A stretch of 22,228 nt of DNA from positions 1-22,228 of the forward strand of contig JWZX01003248.1 of assembly GCA_001275005.1 (NCBI GenBank). Reading direction: 5' to 3'. Positions 16,826 through 22,228 of the stretch are shown here, in pieces. Made by a program: the position numbers and the translations under genes. How positions within the stretch are numbered: the stretch's first letter is position 1; each line of letters starts with the position of its first letter. The notes beneath the pieces are model-generated. The model worked only from the letters and a program-made list of their open reading frames with translations. It made no database searches and was not told the origin of the DNA. The DNA comes from Chrysochromulina tobinii. Taxonomy: Eukaryota > Haptophyta > Prymnesiales > Chrysochromulinaceae.

Positions 16826-17045
16826 TAAAAAGAATGTCGAAGTGTGAATGAAAAACGCCGCTGTGTGTGGGCTCTCAAGTTCAATGTACATTATATCACA
16901 TGTGGAGTGAGTGTGACACTTGTGTGGAATGGCAGGTCGAGAATTCTGGAAAAAACAAGAGGGCTGCGCATCAGGTTTCTGTGAGCGCGGCGGTTTGCGC
17001 GACTGACGGCTCCACTCGACCACGATCTCTTGGCGCCGGACGTGT
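16826..17045. promoter_or_regulatory. Upstream region of PP2A-A
   Basis: A 220-bp gap between the PP2A-A start and the HVA22 stop, both on the minus strand. It is AT-richer than its surroundings (for example ACATTATATCACATGTGG near 16888-16905). No TACCGGTA. Confidence 0.3.
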
Positions 17046-17591
17046 TCAATCAGCGTGAGCCACCTTCTTCAGCTTTGGCTTTGACGGCGTATCGGCCGCC
17101 GCTGCCGAGCCTTCTTTCGCCACCTGCGTCACCTGAGCCTTGAGCGCAGCGAATTTACTGCTCGCGAGCTCGAAACCTTCCGCTACCTTGGCGTCGATCT
17201 TCTCCTCGTGCGTCTTCAAGAATGGGTCGATGTACTTGTCGAACAGCTTGGTAGCCGCGTTGGTCTGCGTGCAAATGGCCAACGCATCATAACGCGTCAG
17301 CTCCTGTTGATGTGCTAATGAGTAATCGTGTGCAAGTCGCACCTGTGACGCAACCAGATAGCAGAGACCGCCGACTTTGAACATGTAGTAGAGTGGCACC
17401 CACACGTGCAGGCAAAGCGTCTCAAAGAGGAATGTCACTTGCATGTAGATGGCAAAGCACACCCAGTATGCAAGCAGCGCCTTCGGCTCCCCCTTACCAT
17501 TGAGCGCTTTGAACGAGAGATAGCTCGGAATGACCATGCCGACAATGGGGACGGCCAGGCTCGCGAAGGTGCTCTCGATCAAGGAGAGCAT
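17046..17591 (-). CDS. TB2/DP1/HVA22 (REEP-type) ER-membrane protein
   Basis: 181 residues. Members of this family insert hydrophobic hairpins into ER membranes and shape tubules or act in vesicle traffic. The domain runs from about 13 to 135: a first hairpin in [16 protein letters not shown], then [20 protein letters not shown] (38-56), [20 protein letters not shown] (64-83), and the family's closing segment [17 protein letters not shown] (117-133). The C-terminal 45 residues are Ala/Lys-rich and helical, ending [11 protein letters not shown]. The start at 17591 begins right before the domain; the frame is open further upstream but is Arg/Ser-rich and not protein-like. It lies 154 bases downstream of HMG-CoA synthase on the same strand. 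Confidence 0.85.
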   Translation of the reverse strand: MLSLIESTFASLAVPIVGMVIPSYLSFKALNGKGEPKALLAYWVCFAIYMQVTFLFETLCLHVWVPLYYMFKVGGLCYLVASQVRLAHDYSLAHQQELTRYDALAICTQTNAATKLFDKYIDPFLKTHEEKIDAKVAEGFELASSKFAALKAQVTQVAKEGSAAAADTPSKPKLKKVAHAD

Positions 17592-17745
17592 GTGCGCGAT
17601 GGATGTAAATGTGCGGTGAACCTCGGTGATGGCCAAAGGGCGGCACCGTGTTCTTCCGCCTTTCGCCTGCTCATCTCGGCGATGACGCACTGTGAATGGA
17701 ATTCGGAGGGAAAAATAAGATTTTCGCGCGTGAAAGGCTTCGAAT

Positions 17746-19663
17746 TCATCTGCTGGGCTGCTGAGGCTTGAGCTGGGGCTTCTGGGGCTGCTGAGCGAGC
17801 AGCTGGAGAAGGCTGCTGAGCTGCTGCGGGTCCATGCCCCGCAGCAGGTCAGGCAGCACCGCCGCACCGGCACCGGCACCGGCCGGGTCGGGCAGCGGCG
17901 GGGTCGCCGGCCGCTCCAGGAGCCCGAGCTCGATCAACTCCTCTTCAGTCACCTCGCGCGGTGGCGGCGGCGGCCACTTGTCGTTGAGGCCTGACACGTA
18001 GGTGAACTCGGGAAGGTCGCGCTGGCACTCGGGCAGCGACGCCTTGACTCGGTCGAGGTCCTCCTGTGTCGAGCGCGTTGGCGGCTCGGAGACGTACGGA
18101 GGCGGCAGCTTCCAGACGCCTTCCTTGTCCTTGAGCAGATAGTAGGCGCGCCGGCCGTACTTGTCACACTCGTGCAGGTAGTAGACGCCCCCCGGCTGCG
18201 GGCCGTTGCGGATGCGTGCCTTCCACTCGAGGCGCGCGTAAGTCTCCGCGTACTCGGAGATGATCGCGTCAAACTCCTGCGCGCCCACAAAGTGGCGCTG
18301 GTCGAGCATCGTGTGCGCATCGTGCACCAGGCCGGGCATGCGGCGCACGCGCAGCCGGTACATGCTCGAGGCGGCGCCCGAGCCATACGAGAAGACGTTG
18401 ATCGTCTTGCCCACGATGGCGTTCCGCTTCATCGTGCCCTCGTGGATGAGCAAAGAGGTGAGGTTCGTGTACGTAGCCGCCGTGTGCTGCGGGCCGATGC
18501 GCGCGGCCAGCCGCAGCGAGGGCGCCACCTTCTTGTCGAAGAGCAGCGTCGTCTCGTCGGCAGCGAGGCGCCCGTCGTACTTCTTCGTGCGCCCGTGGTT
18601 GGCGGCGTGCCAGCCCATTGCGTTCGCCTGGCAGCGCTCGAAGGCATGCTTGACGAACTTGGGGCCCGACCCTAAGTGGAAGATGCAAAAGTCGCTCTCC
18701 TCGATGACGTTCGAGATGCCGCGCCTCTCCATGAGGTCGCGCTGGCAACCGTCCAGGCACTCGTAGTATACGTCGATTGAGCCCGGTCCATCGACGATCG
18801 GCGCCATCTCGTGCCATCCCCACGGCTTGTAAAAGTCCCAGCGGTTGATCATGTGCGCCGCACGCTCTCGCTCAAAGGCCAGCGGCGCGTCGACGCCGAC
18901 GAGCATCGCCACGCATGCGCAGCCCGTCATGAAGCGGTAACCCTCGGGCGAGTCGGCAATGTCCGTCGCGACGGCGATGGCCCATCGCCCGTCCCACGCG
19001 GGCGACGTGAGCCAGTTGATGGTGTTGAGCAGCGCAGCTGTGCCACCGTAGCACGCGTTGTATGTGTCCGATCCCTCGACGTCGTAGCAATTGTGCTCGT
19101 GGAAGAGCATCATGAGGTTGGACTTGATGGACTTGGTGCGGTCGATGAGCGACTCGGATCCCACGTACAGCATGCCCACCTCCTCGAACTTGACGTTGTA
19201 CCGATACATGAGCCGCGAGGTCGCTGTGAGGCTGATCGAGACGGGGTCTTCGTCCTCGCCCGTCCCGCAAAATTCGTGCATCATCAGTCCCCGGGTGTAC
19301 TTGCCGTCCACGCCGTGCGCCTTTTCTAGAGTCGACGCCTTGACGGCGTGCCGTGGCACGGTACATCTCGATCGCATGCAGGCCTGCCTGCCGCGTCGGG
19401 TCGATTTCGTCGCCGCCCTCGTCGGGCTCGCCTGCTGGCGGGTGGGGTAGCTTGGCGGGAGGGCGGCTGGCGTCGTGGTGCCCGTATGGCTTGCCGTCGA
19501 TTTCCTCGGACGGGTTTTGCGCCGACACGGAGGAGGGCTCGGAGTGATGGGGCTGGACGCGGTCCAGCTTGAGCTCAAGATCTCGGCCGAGAAGATCCTC
19601 CCCGTCCGCCTGTTGCTGTGCAGGCTGCTGCTCGGCAATATGTGCGTCAATGCGGGGCTCCAT
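17746..19663 (-). CDS. HMGCS: Hydroxymethylglutaryl-CoA synthase, with a one-base frameshift
   Basis: HMGS condenses acetyl-CoA with acetoacetyl-CoA to HMG-CoA, the entry to the mevalonate pathway for sterols and isoprenoids. Catalytic residues are all present (numbering from the ATG at 19663, bridging the shift): Glu170 in YVGSESLIDR, Cys204 in TYNACYGGTAALLN, His329 in CIFHLG. Also seen are YDVEGSD, FMTGCACVAMLVG, DFYKPW, PIVDGPGSIDVY, and the late INVFSYGSGAASSMYRL. The frame breaks at 19360: upstream codons read GLHAIEMY, downstream ones VPRHAVKASTLEKAHGVDGK, exactly consecutive in HMGS once a single C (sense strand) is skipped. The N-terminus has about 85 extra hydrophilic residues and the C-terminus an extra Pro/Gln/Leu tail (QQLSSLLQLLAQQPQKPQ). 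An ATG in the downstream frame at 19650 gives 634 residues but a nonsense N-terminus. Confidence 0.9.
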
Positions 19664-19990
19664 TCCGCCCCAGCTGCGACGGTGCGCCTGACCTTTTGTT
19701 GCTCAAAGGTGAACTGATGCTGCGCCGCTGCGTCGGGCCGCCCTGCTGCCCCGAGCGCCGAGCGCGTGAAATGTCGACGGTCAAGACTCGTTTGGACTTA
19801 TGTAGGGAAAGACTAGAACGAAGCTTTTGGGGGGGGGATATTGCTTTGATTATGAGGGACAGACGCTTGAGCGGACCCTGAAGGTGAATGGTTATTTCGA
19901 TGAGGAGGTTTTGAGAGATCGCGGTCGTCGTCATCCTATGATAACTGTCGTTAAAATAATATTTTTATTCGACGGAGAGCATCTTATTTT
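19664..19990. other. HMGS upstream region with a coding-like fragment
   Basis: Contains the presumed HMGS promoter (minus strand). On the plus strand, a G-run at about 19831-19838 is followed by roughly 90 bases that read DYEGQTLERTLKVNGYF then DEEVLRDRGRR, with protein-like composition and lower GC than neighbouring genes. No start, end or family can be given; it may be a relic or an exon. Confidence 0.3.
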
Positions 19991-20072
19991 GCTTCTGTGT
20001 CCGAGTGGTCTAAGGAGTTCGACTCAAGCTCGAATCTCGTAAGAGGCATGGGTTCGAACCCCATCGGAAGTA
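19991..20072 (+). tRNA. trnL-CAA: tRNA-Leu (anticodon CAA)
   Basis: An 82-nt type II tRNA. Acceptor GCTTCTG pairs with CGGAAGT (two G-U pairs), discriminator A72 of the conventional numbering replaced here by the final A. D stem TCC/GGA, anticodon stem TTCGA/TCGAA with loop CTCAAGC (anticodon CAA, reads UUG), long variable arm with CTC/GAG stem, and T arm ATGGG-TTCGAAC-CCCAT. A box TGTCCGAGTGG and B box GGTTCGAACCC are intact, there is no encoded CCA, and a TTTT terminator follows at 20074-20077. There is no intron. It should be a functional nuclear tRNA gene. Confidence 0.93.
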
Positions 20073-20181
20073 CTTTTGAAAAAAAACCAAAAAAATAACA
20101 ATCGGGCTTTGAACGGACCACGAAAGGCGACGCATAAATTTCAGAAGTCACATTACAGAAGTCACACGTCGCTTAACGCAC
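20040..20181 (+). repeat. Left copy of the long direct repeat (tRNA 3' half plus downstream flank)
   Basis: Begins in the variable arm of tRNA-Leu and runs through the terminator, an A-rich stretch, and a segment with CGGACCACGAAAG, CGACGCATAAATTTCAGAAG and CACGTCGCTTAACGCAC. It matches 22096-22228 almost perfectly; the A-rich stretch differs in length and there is a 2-bp indel (AAAGG/AAAGAGG). Confidence 0.92.
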
Positions 20182-21643
20182 ACATGGATACTGCCTCTTA
20201 TTACATAGACCGGTGTCACCGATCTTTGAGTTGTCGTTCGTCTACAGTCGGTCGCCGGCGTTTCACGTGCACGGAAAAACTCGTGCGCATGTCGATTCTG
20301 AACGCGCGTGTGGGCACAAAACGCCAAAAGTCCACGCCGACACGACTGCGCGTTTTCGCAGACGCCTGGCCACCAAGCTCCGCTTACCAAAGCCCTCAAG
20401 CCGTGCAGCGCCCGTCAAGTACGTCCATCTCGTGGATCGTGTGCAGATGCTGCGAGAAGGGCGATCAGCCAATCAACGTGTACCGAGATGCACGAGAGCT
20501 GTTACAGCAAGCTCGGAGCCGCAGTGAACAAGCTCATCCCGCAGATGACGAGTAGCACGGGCACGAAGGTCGTCGTCGACCACCCTGCCATCGATGCGCT
20601 TCGGCGATGGACGAATTGACCAACTGCCTGCTCGGCCAAGCTCAAATCGCACACCCTGGTCGCACAAGAAGCAGAAGACGGCATATTTGAAAGTAAAACT
20701 TGCCCCCACAGGTGCAAAAAAACTATGTAGGTAACTCACTTAGTTACTCAGTGCTTGTGAGTTACTCACTTTGAGGGGGGGGTAAAGTGAGTAACTCACG
20801 TCCCCAAGTGAGTAACTAAGCTTCTCGCCCGCGCGTCATGGCTGCGGATACATGCCCGCCACGTCCTCATCCCCCGAATCAGCCTGATATTCACGTGCCG
20901 CGCTCCTTCACTGCTCGCAGGACCAGCATGACGGCGTGCAGACCACATCGAGGCGCGCTCCTACACGCTGCTTCCACATCGTATCCACATCGCTGCTACC
21001 GCACTGCTTCCAGCCCGCCACTGCCTTGCTCTCCCATTGATTTCGAGCACGAAACGATCCGAATCGAACGTGGACATCCCATTCTCACAAATTCTCACGT
21101 TCACAAACCAGCCCAAAATCTTAACTCGAACCAGCTTGATTTCACTATGATTTGTTGATTTCACCCAGTCTGCGCTTGCATCAGCACCTGGTGCGCCCTC
21201 GCCTGCTTGGTCGGGCGCTGCACAGCACGCTGTCATGGGTCCTTGCTGAGGGCGGGAAAAGAGGGGTGTGGCGGTCGAGAAGGGAGGAGCACAGTGGGTC
21301 GAGTGAGCGGCTCTCGAGCGTGGTCCAGCACCACTCCCTCGAGAAGCACTTTGGCCCGTTGCTCAACTCGCCCACCGCCGACGCTGATCTTGCTCTTGCG
21401 GATGGGGAACATGAGGATGACTCGGTAATGACTCGGATGTGCAGGAGTGGGAAGGCAAGGCAGGGTTGCAGAAGCTGGTCAACTTTTGCGCACTGCAGTC
21501 TCAAAGTCCGAGATTTTGTCAACTAGTTTGCACTCTGTACAGGCTCAAAGCTTTGGCAGTAAATCAGGCATGCCATGTGTTCTAGACAGACCCATCTAAT
21601 GAGCCCATGTACGCAGCTTGTACATGTAGAACATGTAAGCAGG
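20182..21643. other. Repeat-unit interior without a convincing gene
   Basis: About 1.46 kb of mixed composition. Several reading frames of 60-160 codons exist on both strands but none has a family signature. The best plus-strand fragment, around 20490-20619 (SKLGAAVNKLIPQ, KVVVDHPAIDALRRW), is protein-like but short. The strongest structure is the foldback at 20739-20820. Confidence 0.35.
20739..20820. repeat. Nested foldback of GTGAGT(T/A)ACTCAC palindromes
   Basis: The inner arms are exact complements, GTGAGTTACTCACTTT (20757-20772) and AAAGTGAGTAACTCAC (20784-20799), separated by an 11-base G-rich loop. The outer arms CTTAGTTACTCA (20739-20750) and TGAGTAACTAAG (20809-20820) also pair exactly. 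Each inner arm is itself a 13-bp near-palindrome, and another GTAACTCAC lies at 20731-20739. Confidence 0.85.
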
Positions 21644-21682
21644 TAAGAGGCATGGGTTCGAACCCCATCGGAAGTACTTTTG
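21644..21682 (+). repeat. tRNA-Leu 3'-half copy 2
   Basis: A 39-bp perfect copy of tRNA-Leu positions 20040-20078: variable arm end, T arm, acceptor 3' strand and TTTT. The B box GGTTCGAACCC is at 21655-21665. There is no D arm, anticodon arm or A box upstream. Confidence 0.95.
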
Positions 21683-21689
21683 GCGCAGG

Positions 21690-21728
21690 TAAGAGGCATG
21701 GGTTCGAACCCCATCGGAAGTACTTTTG
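21690..21728 (+). repeat. tRNA-Leu 3'-half copy 3
   Basis: Perfect 39-bp copy, 46 bp after copy 2 with the same GCAGG before both, so copies 2 and 3 are a short tandem pair. B box at 21701-21711. Confidence 0.95.
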
Positions 21729-22095
21729 GCCGCGCCCGCCCTCACCACACCACCACCTTCACCTCATCCAACACCTGCTCTTCCTCCATCATCACGTCCA
21801 CCAACACCACCACCACCTCTAACACCACCTCCACCATCTCCTCAACCTTCTCCTCCTCCACCAGCACCATACCAGGTTTAAGAGGCATGGGTTCGAACCC
21901 CATCGGAAGTACTTTTGGCCGCCGCCCTCACCACACCACCAGACCACCACCTTCACCTCATCCAACACCTGCTCTTCCTCCATCATCACCACCAACACCA
22001 CCACCACCTTACCACCACCTCTAACACCACCTCGACCAACTCCTCAACCTTCTCCACCAGACCACCACGATACCAGTAATACCAGAGGTTTATTA
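21729..22095. repeat. CCA-rich tandem spacers between the tRNA-half copies
   Basis: Two related spacers (21729-21878 and 21918-22095) share CGCCCTCACCACACCACC, CTTCACCTCATCCAACACC, TGCTCTTCCTCCATCATCAC and a TACCAG...GGTTTA end. They differ by CCA-tract indels, so tRNA half plus spacer forms a tandem unit of 189 and 217 bp. The tract is strongly strand-biased (C/A on plus, G/T on minus). Reading frames through it encode only low-complexity Thr/Ser/Pro. Confidence 0.88.
21879..21917 (+). repeat. tRNA-Leu 3'-half copy 4
   Basis: Perfect 39-bp copy, 189 bp after copy 3, embedded between two CCA-rich spacers that are themselves related. B box at 21890-21900. Confidence 0.95.
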
Positions 22096-22228
22096 TAAGA
22101 GGCATGGGTTCGAACCCCATCGGAAGTACTTTTGAAAAACTAACAGTCGGGCTTTCAACGGACCACGAAAGAGGCGACGCATAAATTTCAGAAGTCACAT
22201 TACAGAAGTCACACGTCGCTTAACGCAC
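22096..22228 (+). repeat. tRNA-Leu 3'-half copy 5 and right copy of the long direct repeat
   Basis: The first 39 bases are the fifth perfect tRNA-half copy (B box 22107-22117). Unlike copies 2-4 it continues into the same downstream flank as the real tRNA and is still matching when the window ends. The offset from the left copy is about 2.05 kb. Confidence 0.92.

Noticed and set aside
20076-20555. 159-codon frame right after the tRNA (MKKNQKNNNR...)
   Set aside because: It starts in the A-rich stretch behind the Pol III terminator, has no family features, and its first part is repeat sequence.
21729-22095. Thr/Ser/Pro-rich or Gly/Val-rich protein in the CCA-rich region
   Set aside because: Low-complexity translation of a strand-biased tandem repeat interrupted by tRNA halves; frames do not persist between units.
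21644-22134. tRNA-half copies as retrotransposon primer-binding sites
   Set aside because: A primer-binding site would be the complement of the tRNA 3' end including CCA (TGG next to the match). The flank here is CTTTTG, the genomic terminator, and no LTRs are seen.
21644-22134. CRISPR-like array (39-bp repeats with spacers)
   Set aside because: Repeats equal a tRNA 3' half, spacing is irregular (46, 189, 217 bp), spacers are related to each other, and the DNA is eukaryotic.

Overview
The window reads as nuclear DNA of a GC-rich, flagellated single-celled eukaryote, most likely a microalga (haptophyte or stramenopile grade; I cannot place it further). The genes are eukaryotic and spaced 0.15-0.7 kb apart. 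They include a tectonic ciliary transition-zone protein, CDC20, a PP2A scaffold subunit, an SR splicing factor, an HVA22/REEP-type membrane protein and HMG-CoA synthase. Three spliceosomal introns (67, 89 and 213 nt, all GT-AG) can be placed by protein continuity. A tRNA-Leu(CAA) gene without encoded CCA lies near the right end.

Layout: tectonic (157-1974, +); a non-coding stretch with an inverted repeat; an unrecognised sequon-rich protein (2463-4019, -); CDC20 (4192-5744, -, 1 intron); a divergent promoter region; an unrecognised Pro-rich protein (6145-7434, +); a membrane-anchored HAD phosphatase (7981-8863, -, 1 intron); a DUS1-type tRNA-dihydrouridine synthase with a C-terminal CCCH-like motif (9087-10903, +, reading frame broken near 10539-10583); a second membrane-anchored HAD-like protein lacking its catalytic N-terminus (11285-11860, -); an SR/RRM protein (12015-12743, +); a DUF501 protein (13453-14433, -); PP2A-A/PR65 (14738-16825, -, 1 intron holding a 16-bp minisatellite); HVA22/TB2/DP1 (17046-17591, -); HMG-CoA synthase (17746-19663, -, one-base frameshift at 19360). 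From 19664 to the end I see no convincing protein gene. This part holds the tRNA-Leu, a long foldback, and repeated copies of the tRNA 3' half embedded in CCA-rich tandem repeats.

Two signals stand out. First, the 8-bp palindrome TACCGGTA occurs five times, never inside a called CDS, and lies in all three divergent promoter regions. Second, the 3' half of tRNA-Leu, with its B box and T-run terminator, recurs four more times within 2.1 kb. The last copy also carries more than 100 bp of the tRNA's downstream flank, which implies a tandem unit of about 2.05 kb. Two otherwise conserved genes (HMG-CoA synthase and DUS1) show reading-frame breaks, which may be sequencing indels, real lesions or, for DUS1, a 44-nt intron.

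The genes do not form one pathway. They are housekeeping functions: cell cycle (CDC20, PP2A), RNA metabolism (SR protein, DUS1, tRNA), isoprenoid/sterol synthesis (HMGS), membrane shaping (HVA22) and cilium (tectonic).
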